Shown: positions 17,839 to 26,350 of the stretch, piece after piece
Layout of the letters: each line of letters opens with the position of its first letter
Position numbering within the stretch: position 1 is the stretch's first letter
Assembly: GCF_028369295.1 (NCBI RefSeq)
Contig: NZ_JAQMYP010000020.1
Location: 62,001 to 126,000 of the forward strand
DNA: 64,000 nt
Direction of reading: 5' to 3'
Source: Streptomyces sp. HD
GTDB lineage: Bacteria > Actinomycetota > Actinomycetes > Streptomycetales > Streptomycetaceae
Notes under the pieces: model-generated
Seen by the model: the letters and a program-made list of their open reading frames with translations, nothing else
Databases searched by the model: none
Told to the model about the DNA's origin: nothing
Position numbers and translations under genes: made by a program

Positions 17839-17871
17839 CCTGGCGCCCGAGTCGGAGACCCGGGCGCCAGG
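17839..17871 (-). terminator. Hairpin terminator after the small secreted-protein gene
   Basis: CCTGGCGCCCG pairs perfectly with CGGGCGCCAGG across an 11-nt loop. It sits 45 bp downstream of the 17916-18155 gene on the minus strand. Confidence 0.75.
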
Positions 17872-17915
17872 ACCCATATCGGCGAGCTATGCCAGACAAT
17901 TCCCGCTGATCAGTC

Positions 17916-18155
17916 TCAGCAGGTGCCACCGAAATCGGTGACCTGCCCACCGGCATTGCCCTCGCCGTTGAGCGCATTGCCCAGTAGGCCGTTGAGAATG
18001 CCGACCTGGCCGAGGATGTCGATGTTGAAGTCGTGAGACTTGCAGTATCCGTGGCCGTGGTCGTGCATGGGCTGGGCGGTGGCGGTGCCGCTGGCTATGA
18101 GGGTCAGACCACCGAGCATTGCGGCCGCGACAGCGGCCTTCTGGAACTTACGCAT
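17916..18155 (-). CDS. Small secreted protein of unknown function
   Basis: The 79-residue precursor has a clear Sec signal peptide (MRKFQKAAVAAAMLGG, cleavage near ATAQ, about residue 28). The mature part of about 51 residues has a His-rich start (MHDHGHGY) and two Cys, one near residue 38 and one at the very C-terminus. The middle, NGLLGNALNGEGNAGG, loosely recalls small surface proteins of Streptomyces aerial hyphae, but it matches neither the chaplin nor the rodlin signature well enough to name. A strong AAGGAGGAG site precedes the ATG, and a terminator follows, so it is probably highly expressed as a single gene. Confidence 0.7.
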   Translation of the reverse strand: MRKFQKAAVAAAMLGGLTLIASGTATAQPMHDHGHGYCKSHDFNIDILGQVGILNGLLGNALNGEGNAGGQVTDFGGTC

Positions 18156-18879
18156 TTCTCCTCCTTAGTTTGAGTAGAGCGCGCACCACTAAAGATCGTT
18201 TTCGCGCTCATTTGGGAGGCTAGTCCGATATCTCCCACTCCGCTCTTCGAGGCCGCCATACGGGCCATGACCCTGAATCAGCTACGCCGCCCCGCCCTGG
18301 GAGAGACCGCCGCGGGCCAGGCGCCCACTCGCCCCGCTCACCGTCCTCGGCAGCCGCAACCTGACCGCCCGACCCGGGCTGTCCCGACCGTCTGAAACGC
18401 GATCCGGGGTCTCCTGGCAGACGCCCTGGCCACGACCGCTCTCCGCCCAACCCCTGGCGAGACCCAAGCCGAGAAGAAGCTCACCGCCCAGGTCGAGTCG
18501 CCCCTCAATGCCATTGCCAACGACTGCAGTTGATTTGTCGCATTGGGCGTGGAACGCGGACTGGACGACCGTCACACCCAACCCAACCCAACCCGGCCCG
18601 TCCCCGAGCGCGAGTTACAAGCTGATCGAGGTGTGCGCGGGCAGGGGCGGTGCGGAGATCGATTTCACGTCGACCGACTCGGGGGCGCGACTGTCGAAGG
18701 AGGCGCCCCGCGTCGAGGCCCGGTGCGAGCTGGGGGTAATGGGCACGATGGCTTGACCGATCAATTCCTTGGCAGCCCGCCCGTAACACGCAGCACTGGT
18801 GCGGGCGTTGAGCGCCTTGTTGTGAAGAGCGAGTTCGCCCGGGTCGGCAATGGCCATCCCGATGAAAACGAATTCGTAG
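18156..18879. other. Stretch without a supported gene
   Basis: No reading frame here has a start, a ribosome binding site and convincing composition. A plus-strand fragment ending at the TGA at about 18533-18535 (LLADALATTALRPTPGETQA and on) and a minus-strand fragment near 18740-18857 (ELALHNKALNARTSAACYG) look like gene remnants. The stretch marks the left edge of the lower-GC accessory region. Confidence 0.5.
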
Positions 18880-20052
18880 TTACGTCAGCGACTTTCGCAC
18901 GGCTTCGACCAGCGACGCGGCACGCCTATCCTTGGGACCCCCGATTATGTGGTTCATGGCATAGCCGAACGCGATGCCATGTTCGGGGTCGGCGAAGCCG
19001 AGAGAGCCGCCTCGACCTGTGTGGCCGAATGAGCTCGGCCCGGTCATGGGGTTGACGTTGGTGGGCAGCATGTACCCGGAGCTGAACCGACTCGGCACCA
19101 CAATCACTTGGTCTGCTCCGCTTGCCTGCTCCTTGGTCGCCGACGCGAGAGTTTCCGGAGTGAACAGGCGCATGCCGTCCACTACGCCGATCAGCGCGGC
19201 GTACATACGCGCCAGTCCGTGGGCGGTGCCGATGCCGTTGGAGGCAGGGAGTTCCGCGGCCTGCACCTCAGGCGAATTGAAGTCGATCTCGGCGGGGTCG
19301 GTGACTGCGAACGCCCTGTTGTTGAACGAGTTCGGATCTCGCCAGGCGGCTACAAGGTCGCGGAGTTCCTCCGGGATCGACTCCGAAGGCACGGTGGTGT
19401 AGTCGATGTCCGGCTGCTGGTACACGAGGCGGCTGACCCGGTCGCGTTCACTCGCGGGGAGCCCGATAAAGAAGTCCAGTCCCAGCGGCCTGGCGATCTC
19501 CTCGGCGAAGAAGCGGCCCGGCATGTGGCCGGACACCCGGCGGATCACCTCACCGACCAGCCAGCCCCAGGTTCGTCCGTGATACCCATGCGTGGTGCCC
19601 GGATTCCACAATGGAGACTGAGCGGCCAGCGCGGCCACCATCGGCTGCCAGGCCAACGCCTTGGCCAGCGGCACCGGTTGGTCCAGAGCGATCAGGCCGG
19701 CCTGGTGAGACAGCAGCTGGCACACCGTGATCTCTGCTTTGCCGTTCGCGGCGAACTCCGGCCAGTACTCGGCCACTGGAGCGTCCAGGTCCAGCAGGCC
19801 GCGCTGGGCCAGCAGGTGCGCCGCGGTCGCGGTTACGCCCTTGGTCGCGGAGTAGACCAGTTGCAGGGTGTCCCGCACCCAAGGACGACCGGAGTGCTGG
19901 TCCGCGACCCCACCCCACAGGTCCACGACGGGTCGGCCGCCCTGGTACACGCACACCGCCGCACCTATGTCCCCGTGCTGGGCGAAGTTCGCCGCGAACG
20001 CCTCTCGTACCGGTTCGAACCCAGCCTCGACCTCACCGTTGATCGTCGTCAT
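18880..20052 (-). CDS. Class-C beta-lactamase-like serine hydrolase (EstB/carboxylesterase type)
   Basis: The 390-residue product has the family's SxxK motif as Ser68-Ala-Thr-Lys71 (VYSATKG). The second motif is Tyr157-His-Gly in place of YxN, the form seen in esterase-type members. A C-terminal SFGHTGRGGSLGF region carries the HTG triad. The length fits cytoplasmic EstB-like esterases, and there is no signal peptide. The substrate is unknown. The start was set at ATG 20052; the longer frame begins in the promoter region. Confidence 0.85.
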   Translation of the reverse strand: MTTINGEVEAGFEPVREAFAANFAQHGDIGAAVCVYQGGRPVVDLWGGVADQHSGRPWVRDTLQLVYSATKGVTATAAHLLAQRGLLDLDAPVAEYWPEFAANGKAEITVCQLLSHQAGLIALDQPVPLAKALAWQPMVAALAAQSPLWNPGTTHGYHGRTWGWLVGEVIRRVSGHMPGRFFAEEIARPLGLDFFIGLPASERDRVSRLVYQQPDIDYTTVPSESIPEELRDLVAAWRDPNSFNNRAFAVTDPAEIDFNSPEVQAAELPASNGIGTAHGLARMYAALIGVVDGMRLFTPETLASATKEQASGADQVIVVPSRFSSGYMLPTNVNPMTGPSSFGHTGRGGSLGFADPEHGIAFGYAMNHIIGGPKDRRAASLVEAVRKSLT

Positions 20053-20145
20053 GCCGCCTATCCTGCGTCGTGATGTTAACGCGTCTATCCCCGGACTGAT
20101 CATCCCGCGAGGACGATGGCGAAGCGGCGTCGGCCGAGGAATACG

Positions 20146-20517
20146 TCAAGGAACAGGCACGGCGATCCGGCCCGTCATGAGAACGTCATGGTTGGCGAAC
20201 AGCGCGTCCAGATCGAGGCGCCGATGGACGAACGCCTTCCAGGTCGCGTCAGGCAGATCTCCTTCCGCGTTGACCATCCGGGCGCGGCTCGCTTGAGTGA
20301 GGATCCAGCGGGCCTGGTCCTGGTCGGCAGTACATGCGCCGAGTTCACGCGCCAGCCGCCATAGTTCGTCCCCGTCACTGTGGTTGTCGACGATGGTCAC
20401 GAGGCCGATGTCGCCCAGGCGGCGCTCGTCGGTGGACTGTGTGGTGTAGGCGACGGTGAGGCTTGCGAGAGGGAAGACGGTCACACGACTGGTCGCGGTC
20501 AGCTCTGTGAGGGGCAC
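20146..20517 (-). CDS. Hypothetical protein in an accessory gene trio
   Basis: The 123-residue frame starts at GTG 20517. Composition is that of a soluble protein, with segments GDIGLVTIVDNHSDGDELWR, LGACTADQDQARWILTQASR and, at the end, HDVLMTGRIAVP. No family is recognised, and no strong ribosome binding site is visible, so the start is uncertain; a later GTG in TSRVTVFP is possible. It lies 74 bp downstream of the Cys-rich gene. Confidence 0.5.
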   Translation of the reverse strand: MPLTELTATSRVTVFPLASLTVAYTTQSTDERRLGDIGLVTIVDNHSDGDELWRLARELGACTADQDQARWILTQASRARMVNAEGDLPDATWKAFVHRRLDLDALFANHDVLMTGRIAVPVP

Positions 20518-20591
20518 GGGCAGGGTCCGTTCTGGGCGAGCCGGACTGGTGCCAACCCGCCCTGTCAGGAAGGGACTGGGGTGAGTTCGGG

Positions 20592-21029
20592 TCAGCAGCA
20601 GGGGCCGTCGCCGCAACAGGCGGGAGGGTTGCAGTTCGCCGCGGTGCCCCAGAGACGGTCGTCGACCTCGAAGCCAGCGGCCCTGAGCTTTTCCACGACC
20701 GACGTCATCAGTCCGCGCGTGCGGACCTTGGAGTTCGGCTGGTGATGCAGGAAGTAGCCGAACTGCTTGTGACACCAGTCGGCATACCAGCCGGTGTGCA
20801 GGATGAGCGTGTGCCAGCCGGGGTCCACCAGCTGTGACGGCGCCATGGTGGCGCCCTGGCCCGTCGTTCCCATCACGTGGACCAAGGCCAGTGCCTGGTC
20901 GACAACATGATCTGCGACACGGCGCTCCAGCCTGTACTCGTCGGCGCAGAACGTGGCGAGCATGTCGAACTCGGTGTCTGTGACGAGCGAGCGGCCAGTA
21001 CGCGATTGAGCGGCGACAGTGGTGGTCAT
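20592..21029 (-). CDS. Conserved-looking protein with a Cys-rich C-terminal tail
   Basis: The 145-residue product has a helical body. It contains EYRLERRVADHVVDQALALV and GWHTLILHTGWYADWCHKQF, the latter with a HxxxxGWYADWCHKQFGYFLHH His/Trp/Cys cluster. The tail ends in ANCNPPACCGDGPCC, with five Cys in 13 residues. The body resembles proteins labelled glycine-rich domain-containing in actinomycetes. The dense Cys tail could bind metal or be a modification site. The ATG at 21029 starts it. The gene sits between two unrecognised genes on the same strand. Confidence 0.65.
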   Translation of the reverse strand: MTTTVAAQSRTGRSLVTDTEFDMLATFCADEYRLERRVADHVVDQALALVHVMGTTGQGATMAPSQLVDPGWHTLILHTGWYADWCHKQFGYFLHHQPNSKVRTRGLMTSVVEKLRAAGFEVDDRLWGTAANCNPPACCGDGPCC

Positions 21030-21132
21030 CGTCGACCACCCTCTTCGTGATTGCGTTGGAGCACGAATTTCACCTCACGGTTGGGGAGGAATTTCGGGCC
21101 TTCTGGTCGGCCGACCTTGTGACCGGAATGGA

Positions 21133-21558
21133 TCAGACACGCGTGCCAATCGCGATCCGGTCGTTCCCAGCCAGCCGCACCAGTGCTTGGAGCACGGTCT
21201 GTAAGCGGCGCTCGTTCAGGTGGCGAACGGCGGCCAGGTGGCTCCGGTGCACGCCGGCGAGCGACAGGACCAGCCCGAGGAATGCACGTTCGCCTTCATC
21301 GAGCCCGAGCGTGTACAGGCGTCCGGCTAAGCCCTCCCACCGGCACGTCATGACGCCGTCTTCCTTGGTTACGAGCGCTGCACGGACGTTGTCCCGGGAG
21401 AGGAGCTTCTCCTCTTCGACCAGGGCCTGGACTGCGGTGCGCTCGCGGAGGCTGGCAGCAGACCGTACGAGAAGCTCGCCCAGCGATGGTGTGTTGGATG
21501 CGTTAGACGCTGCACTGCACGAAGTTGCGCCGGTTGACCGGATGGGGTTTGTGGCCAT
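21133..21558 (-). CDS. Hypothetical protein, helical, first of an accessory trio
   Basis: The 141-residue product is mainly helical after residue 25 (SLGELLVRSAASLRERTAVQ, then GLDEGERAFLGLVLSLAGVH, then HLNERRLQTVLQALVRLAG). The first 25 residues are Ser/Ala/Asn-rich, so an internal start is possible. No family is recognised. It lies 87 bp downstream of the XRE regulator gene, in the same direction. Confidence 0.55.
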   Translation of the reverse strand: MATNPIRSTGATSCSAASNASNTPSLGELLVRSAASLRERTAVQALVEEEKLLSRDNVRAALVTKEDGVMTCRWEGLAGRLYTLGLDEGERAFLGLVLSLAGVHRSHLAAVRHLNERRLQTVLQALVRLAGNDRIAIGTRV

Positions 21559-21645
21559 GACCAGGACGTTAGGCAGTTCAACTGCACGCCTGTTCAGCGA
21601 TTGCGCCTGATTGCGCGTGAGGCTGATGTGCTTGCTGCTGGTTGT

Positions 21646-22494
21646 CTACCCAAGGTCCAGAGAAGCCCGGGCGCGGCCGACCAGACGGCGTGCCGACGCT
21701 CCATATTCGGCGGATTCCGAGAGCCAGTCCCACGCTCGCTCATAGAGCTTGATGTCGTCCTCGCCGGTGAGCCACAACTCTTCGCTGATCGTCTCGACGA
21801 TGACCAGCCTGCGGTCGTAGATCCAGAAGGCGTGCGGAGCCGTACGACGCAGTTGAGTGCCGAACGGAAGGATGCCCAGCTCAATCCGGCGCTGGCCCAC
21901 CAGGTTGTACAGCCGGTCCAGTTGCTCAGCCATCACGTCTGCGGGGCACGACCGGTGGTAGAGCGCTGCCTCGCAGACCAGGAACTTGAATGTCTTCTCA
22001 GGGTCGTACAGCGCTTCCTGGCGACGCATCCGGGCATCGACGGCGGCCTCCGTGGTGGGCGGGATACCGCGGAACTCGGCGTTTGACTCGAAGATGACAC
22101 GGGCGTACTCCGGGGTCTGGAACAGCCCCGGCACGCGTGACACCTCAAGCCCGCGGATTGCCTTCGTGGCCTCGGTCTGGCGTACGGCGATCTCTTGGCG
22201 GCCCCGGTGCCCGCCGGCCAACTGGCGTTTCCAAGATCGGTGCCGCTGCTTCATTTCCAACCCGGCCCGTAGCCCTTGGAGCTCAGGTTCAACGCTCGGT
22301 GTGCCGCAGGCATGAGCCCAGGCGGTCAGGTCGGCTGCGGAAGGGGTCTGCTTGCCATTTTGGAGCCGGGAGACCTTCGATGGCTGCCAGCCGACCTTGG
22401 CGGCGAGGTCCTTGCCCTCCAGGCCGGCCTCGGTGCGCAGCTCACGAAGCCGTGCACCGAGCGCCTCTCTGGCGGTCTGATAGTCCGTGCTCAC
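21646..22494 (-). CDS. XRE-family regulator with a DUF5753 domain
   Basis: The 282-residue product has an N-terminal XRE HTH (about 10-65, GLEGKDLAAKVGWQPSKVSR). The DUF5753 domain of Streptomyces BldB/WhiJ-like regulators follows, with LEVSRVPGLFQTPEYAR, RMRRQEALYD and an ILPFGTQLR strand. Such proteins usually work with small DUF397 or DUF6879-type partners. The GTG start lies in a GTGA overlap with the DUF6879 gene, so the two are translationally coupled. Confidence 0.9.
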   Translation of the reverse strand: MSTDYQTAREALGARLRELRTEAGLEGKDLAAKVGWQPSKVSRLQNGKQTPSAADLTAWAHACGTPSVEPELQGLRAGLEMKQRHRSWKRQLAGGHRGRQEIAVRQTEATKAIRGLEVSRVPGLFQTPEYARVIFESNAEFRGIPPTTEAAVDARMRRQEALYDPEKTFKFLVCEAALYHRSCPADVMAEQLDRLYNLVGQRRIELGILPFGTQLRRTAPHAFWIYDRRLVIVETISEELWLTGEDDIKLYERAWDWLSESAEYGASARRLVGRARASLDLG

Positions 22495-23231
22495 ATGGTG
22501 GAACGTACCCGCCTGACAAACTCTTCGGTACGTACGGCATGGTGCCAGGCGCTGTCCCGGGCCTGGCAGGCTGCGAGGACCTCGGCCGGGTCTTCGGTGA
22601 CGTACACACCCAGGGTGATGTCTTCGTCGTCGAACGCGAAGCGGGCGAGGATCTTGGAGTCGAAGAGCCAGAAGTCGTAGTCCGGCAGCCGCAATTCCTG
22701 TGCCCGGGCGCGCGTCAGGTAGCGGATGTCCTCGCCCGCCGCGACGTTGCTGGGCGCGCTGGCCAGCAGGAACTCCTGGCCCTGACTGGGCGGTTCGTCG
22801 ATCAGACGAACGCGCTCGAACCGCTTGCCCTGCGCCGATTGTGCGCGGACGTTCTCACGCCAGGCGTTGTCGGGGTCGTGGGCAATGTCTTCGCCTGCGA
22901 AGAACCGTGGCCACTTGGGGCTGTTACGGTCGGACGCATAGCCGCGACGGGTCTCCAGGCGCCAAGCCGTGTGCTTGAAGTCGCGGAAGAGATGGGAGAT
23001 CGAGGCGAACGGCAGGAGCTCGGGGGCTCCGCTCCTCGGCGCGTAGCGAGTCAGCAGACTGCGAGGGACGCGGACGAAGGTTTCGGACTCCTTGACGTCC
23101 CGCAGCTGGGCCAGGTGCTCCGGGTCGGTCTCTCGCTCACCCTGGACGAGGATCTCGCCCGTGCCCTCGATGTCGTAGAGGGTGGGGCAGTCGCCGTCGT
23201 CGCTGGTTGTGCCGAGGAACCTGAGTGTCAC
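22491..23231 (-). CDS. Fusion of a small partner domain with a DUF6879 domain
   Basis: The 246-residue product has two parts. Residues 1-68 (RFLGTTSDDGDCPTLYDIEG, VQGERETDPEHLAQLRDV, RVPRSLLTRYAP) match a small stand-alone Streptomyces protein that I know as a separate gene next to XRE regulators. Residues 75-246 resemble DUF6879: FRDFKHTAWRLETRRGYASD, GKRFERVRLIDEPP, LPDYDFWLFDSKILARFAFD. Here they are one frame with no stop or start between. The gene is coupled by GTGA to the XRE gene and presumably acts with it. Confidence 0.8.
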   Translation of the reverse strand: MTLRFLGTTSDDGDCPTLYDIEGTGEILVQGERETDPEHLAQLRDVKESETFVRVPRSLLTRYAPRSGAPELLPFASISHLFRDFKHTAWRLETRRGYASDRNSPKWPRFFAGEDIAHDPDNAWRENVRAQSAQGKRFERVRLIDEPPSQGQEFLLASAPSNVAAGEDIRYLTRARAQELRLPDYDFWLFDSKILARFAFDDEDITLGVYVTEDPAEVLAACQARDSAWHHAVRTEEFVRRVRSTM

Positions 23232-23412
23232 GTTCGCTCTCCTGCTGTGTCGGGTGGAGATCCAGGATGCGAGTGCAAGCTATGGCGTGCTCAAGGGTTG
23301 CAGCAGATTGCGTCTTTGGGGCCGCAGACCTGGATTGCGCGCAAACAAGGTTTGCTTGTTTCGTTCTTCGGTGATCAAGGCGTCGAGTTCGCTGACCATC
23401 ACCACGGAAGAC

Positions 23413-24447
23413 CTACGCGGCGGGTACGGGACAGTCCAAACAGCGGAAAGACTGAGTAGCACTGCTCGTGGGGGTGCTTCCTGCGAACTCAGAGAATCCG
23501 CCGCTGTTGTTACGGTATATGAGGCCAATTCCGTGGTCTGCGAGCAGGCCACGGAGGTCCTCTCGGGGGAGCTCAGGTGTAAGCATCATAAGATGGAAGG
23601 GCTGGTCGGGAACAAGGCCTCTCAAGTGTCGCTGTGCATGAAGCAGCTGAGCCAGAGCCTGCGTGATTGATTCGGCTGCTGCGCTGCCCGTCGGCTGGTA
23701 AACCGTGTGGTTCGTCTGGTTGTAGATCTCGAATGAGAGCTGATCCGTCGAGTTTTGGAGGGATAACTCCATCTGCCCGATATCCATCCCCGCTGCGCTC
23801 TCGTGCGCTTCGAAGGCATCTGCTAGTTCGTCACGGATCGCTTCTATTCGAGCGGTGTCAGTTTGCGGTTGGCGCTGACGCCTTTGGCGTCGGTATGCCC
23901 GGGCGACACGCCCTGCGGTCGGCTGAAAGCGCATCCGGGAACGGCTGGCCCGTGGCAGGGTGTCAGAATCCTCCCGTATGAACGGACCGGTGGGGCGAAG
24001 TCGGAAAACGATGACGTTGCGGTCTTGGTTTAATTCATCTTTGGCTTCTCGTATGTCGTACGGCATGCGCTCGTCGACCTTGAATTCACCTATGTATTTG
24101 TGCGTTCGCGTGCCAGTTCCTGGAACATTTCCCACCGCAACGAACACGTGTAGGGTGCGCCCCATATTCGCGTGTTCCAGAATGGAAGAATTTCCGCCTT
24201 CTAAGGTCTGGTCGCCGCGCTTCCCGGCTCCGGTATACGTGAATATGGGACCCGAGGCGTCGTCCTCGGCGAGCCATCCATCCCGATAGCCGTAGCGCTT
24301 GCCTACTTTACTGTCGGAGAATATGAGAACGTTGCGTTTCTCTCTAGCCGGGCATATTCCCGCGAAGCCGCTGCCGCCGAGGACGGGGTGGATCTGCGCA
24401 CGTGTGAGGATGTCGCCAGGCGCGAACCCGGCCGTGGGTGTTGTCAT
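23413..24447 (-). CDS. SRA/PUA-like DNA-reader protein with a degenerate nuclease-like C-terminal domain
   Basis: The 344-residue product begins with a domain (about 1-160) of the SRA/YDG-like fold: GDILTRAQIHPVLGGSGFAG, an FTYTGAGKRGDQT turn, GRTLHVF, YIGEFKVDE and VIVFRLRP. A basic linker (about 168-197) follows. The C-terminal domain (about 225-344) resembles the PD-(D/E)xK domain often attached to this module, in which an Asp and an ExK motif are expected. Here the matching positions read FEIYN and VYQPTGS, so the catalytic E-x-K is missing. It probably binds but does not cut DNA. ATG start; divergent from 24550. Confidence 0.65.
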   Translation of the reverse strand: MTTPTAGFAPGDILTRAQIHPVLGGSGFAGICPAREKRNVLIFSDSKVGKRYGYRDGWLAEDDASGPIFTYTGAGKRGDQTLEGGNSSILEHANMGRTLHVFVAVGNVPGTGTRTHKYIGEFKVDERMPYDIREAKDELNQDRNVIVFRLRPTGPFIREDSDTLPRASRSRMRFQPTAGRVARAYRRQRRQRQPQTDTARIEAIRDELADAFEAHESAAGMDIGQMELSLQNSTDQLSFEIYNQTNHTVYQPTGSAAAESITQALAQLLHAQRHLRGLVPDQPFHLMMLTPELPREDLRGLLADHGIGLIYRNNSGGFSEFAGSTPTSSATQSFRCLDCPVPAA

Positions 24448-24549
24448 GATCCGAGGCTAATGGTTTCAGGGCCCACAGAGTGCTGAAAGTTGTGCACGTT
24501 ACGTACGAAGACCATTGTGGCAGCACCGCATCCGGGCGAGGATGGCGCA

Positions 24550-25125
24550 ATGAGTGACGCGACGGGGACAGTCATCGCGGCAGTAATCGCCTTCGCGGCC
24601 GCCGTCATCGGCGCTGTCATCGCCGGGATGTACGCCAAGCGCGGAGCCGAAGCCGGTGGGCGTAAAGCAGTTGAGGCAGCGTTGGCTCAGGTGCACGGAC
24701 AGGCGGCGGCGGAGCACTGGCAGTGGGTGCGAAGCCAGCGGCATCAAGCCTTCGCTGCCCTCCTTGAGGCTTATGCCGCTTTGGATGAAGTGCTCGTACG
24801 CATCACACCTGAGGTGCGAGGTGGGGCCGGACTCGATGAGGCGACGGGGCGCGAGTTTCGTGAACGCACCGTTGAGCTCAAGGCAAAAACAAGCCAGTTG
24901 GCTCTATGGGGGCCAAACGAGGCGAACGTGTTGGCTTACGCCGTGACGGGGAAGTCGATGGCGGCTGTAGGTGCCTTCATGCAGGCGGCGGGTGGGAGTT
25001 CTTCAAGCCTGAGCGTGGACTGGTCCGGATTTGACCAGGCTAGGGGCGAGATGACCCAGTTTTACGCCTCCTTCCTTCAGAGAGCTGGAGAAATCATTCG
25101 TGATCCGTTGCAACCGGTCAGCTAG
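24550..25125 (+). CDS. Single-span membrane protein with a coiled-coil-like cytoplasmic part
   Basis: The 191-residue product has one N-terminal hydrophobic segment (about 4-24, TVIAAVIAFAAAVIGAVIAG), then a long helical soluble part with EHWQWVRSQRHQAFAALLEA and REFRERTVELKAKTSQLALW. This layout is common in small membrane proteins of actinomycete islands. GAGGATGG precedes the ATG. Its 3' end overlaps the DUF397 gene by 8 bp tail-to-tail. Function unknown. Confidence 0.7.
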   Translation: MSDATGTVIAAVIAFAAAVIGAVIAGMYAKRGAEAGGRKAVEAALAQVHGQAAAEHWQWVRSQRHQAFAALLEAYAALDEVLVRITPEVRGGAGLDEATGREFRERTVELKAKTSQLALWGPNEANVLAYAVTGKSMAAVGAFMQAAGGSSSSLSVDWSGFDQARGEMTQFYASFLQRAGEIIRDPLQPVS

Positions 25126-25324
25126 CAGGCTCTTCCATGCGGTCGGCCAGGGCTCGTATGAATCCCTGCCACGCAGTAGTGCTCAGTGTGAGTTGCGGTC
25201 CCGAAGTGACTTTGGAGTCGCGGACGCTGATCGCTTCGGCGAGTTCGGCCACTTCCAGGCACTCGCCTCCCATGCCGTTGCTGTAGCTGCTTCGGCGCCA
25301 CGGGATGCTCGACGGCAGCATCAT
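25118..25324 (-). CDS. DUF397 protein, partner of the adjacent XRE regulator
   Basis: The 68-residue product shows the DUF397 hallmark: WRRSSYSNGMGGECLEVAEL, then VRDSKVTSGPQLTLSTTAWQ and a helix (GFIRALADRM). DUF397 proteins are the usual small partners of DUF5753-type XRE regulators, as in the bldB/whiJ systems. The start was placed at 25324 because the ATG overlaps the XRE stop (ATGA). Confidence 0.9.
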   Translation of the reverse strand: MMLPSSIPWRRSSYSNGMGGECLEVAELAEAISVRDSKVTSGPQLTLSTTAWQGFIRALADRMEEPAS

Positions 25325-26169
25325 TGAGAGTTCTCCTCCAAGAGTCTTGTGATGAGAAAGGCGGAGCGCTGAGGACTCAGTGCCAAGGCCCTGAGGTGAT
25401 CGAACGCCTTCGTATAGAGGGCCACGTCCTTGGGTTCTTCGAGGTAGACCGAATCGGTAAGTCCCTCTCGATAGACCACGTCTGGGTCCTCCTGCTCTGG
25501 GAAGCCGAGGATCGTGAACGACCCGGTGGTGGGATAGGCGCCTGCGTTGAACGGCAGCACCTGAACGGTCACGCTCTTCAACTTCTGGATTTCCAGGATA
25601 CGTTCGAGTTGGCGGGTCATAACCTCGCGGTTCCCGACCGTATGCAACAAGGCGCTCTCGTGGACGACCGCCCATAGGTCAGGCGCGCTCTCGCTGGTGA
25701 GGAGCTCTTGTCGCCGCATCCGAACGTCGACCATGCGCCGAATGTCCTCCGGTGTGTGGTCCGCCCATGCGCGGCTCAGTTCAGCTGCGTACTCGCTGGT
25801 CTGTAGTAGGCCGGGGACGAACTCGGATTGATAGGTGCGCAGGTCGGAAACCGCCTGTTCGAGGCCAACGTACACAGAGAACCAAGCAGGGATCGCGCTG
25901 CTGTGTGCGTGCCACCACCCCTTGGTCTTGGACTCCTTGGCCAGCGACTTCAGAAGGTCACGCAGTTCATCCGCGGTCCCGTAGAGACGGCACAGAGCAT
26001 CGACATCCGAAGGCTGTACGCGACCGTGTCCCGTCTCCATGCGGCTGACCTTGGAACTGCTCCAGTCCAGCTCCTTGCCTACCTGGCTGCACGTCAGGCT
26101 GCTCTCGTCGCGCAGCCGCTTGAGCTCGATCGCAAGACGCCGGCGGCGAGCCGTGGGGGATCCGGACAT
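25321..26169 (-). CDS. XRE-family regulator with a DUF5753 domain (second copy in the region)
   Basis: The 282-residue product has an HTH at about 12-65 (SSLTCSQVGKELDWSSSKVS). Its DUF5753 domain includes FVPGLLQTSEYAAELSRA, RMRRQELL, VTVQVLPFNAGAYP and a C-terminal helix. GAGGAG precedes the ATG at 26169. The order XRE, DUF397, with a divergent ATPase gene at 26351, is the typical Streptomyces developmental-switch module. The two XRE proteins in this island differ clearly in sequence, so they are not a recent duplication. Confidence 0.9.
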   Translation of the reverse strand: MSGSPTARRRRLAIELKRLRDESSLTCSQVGKELDWSSSKVSRMETGHGRVQPSDVDALCRLYGTADELRDLLKSLAKESKTKGWWHAHSSAIPAWFSVYVGLEQAVSDLRTYQSEFVPGLLQTSEYAAELSRAWADHTPEDIRRMVDVRMRRQELLTSESAPDLWAVVHESALLHTVGNREVMTRQLERILEIQKLKSVTVQVLPFNAGAYPTTGSFTILGFPEQEDPDVVYREGLTDSVYLEEPKDVALYTKAFDHLRALALSPQRSAFLITRLLEENSQ

Positions 26170-26350
26170 GGCAACTCCTCGCGGGATAACGGATGTTCCA
26201 TCCCATCGGAAGTGGAGCGAAAGGCCAATCACTCTAACGAGCGAATCCCGCCATGCATGTTGCACGACGAGAGTTGCACTGCAACTCTGTCACTGAGAGT
26301 CATTGATTTGAACACCGTGCGCAACGAAGGCGTGTGAAGGGTGGTCGAAG

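Noticed and set aside
18540..18879. Frames on both strands before the serine hydrolase gene
   Set aside because: They have no consistent start, no ribosome binding site and no recognisable domain; they were treated as remnants.
21646..26169. The two XRE/DUF5753 genes as a recent duplication
   Set aside because: The proteins share only family motifs and differ in most positions and in their partner genes.
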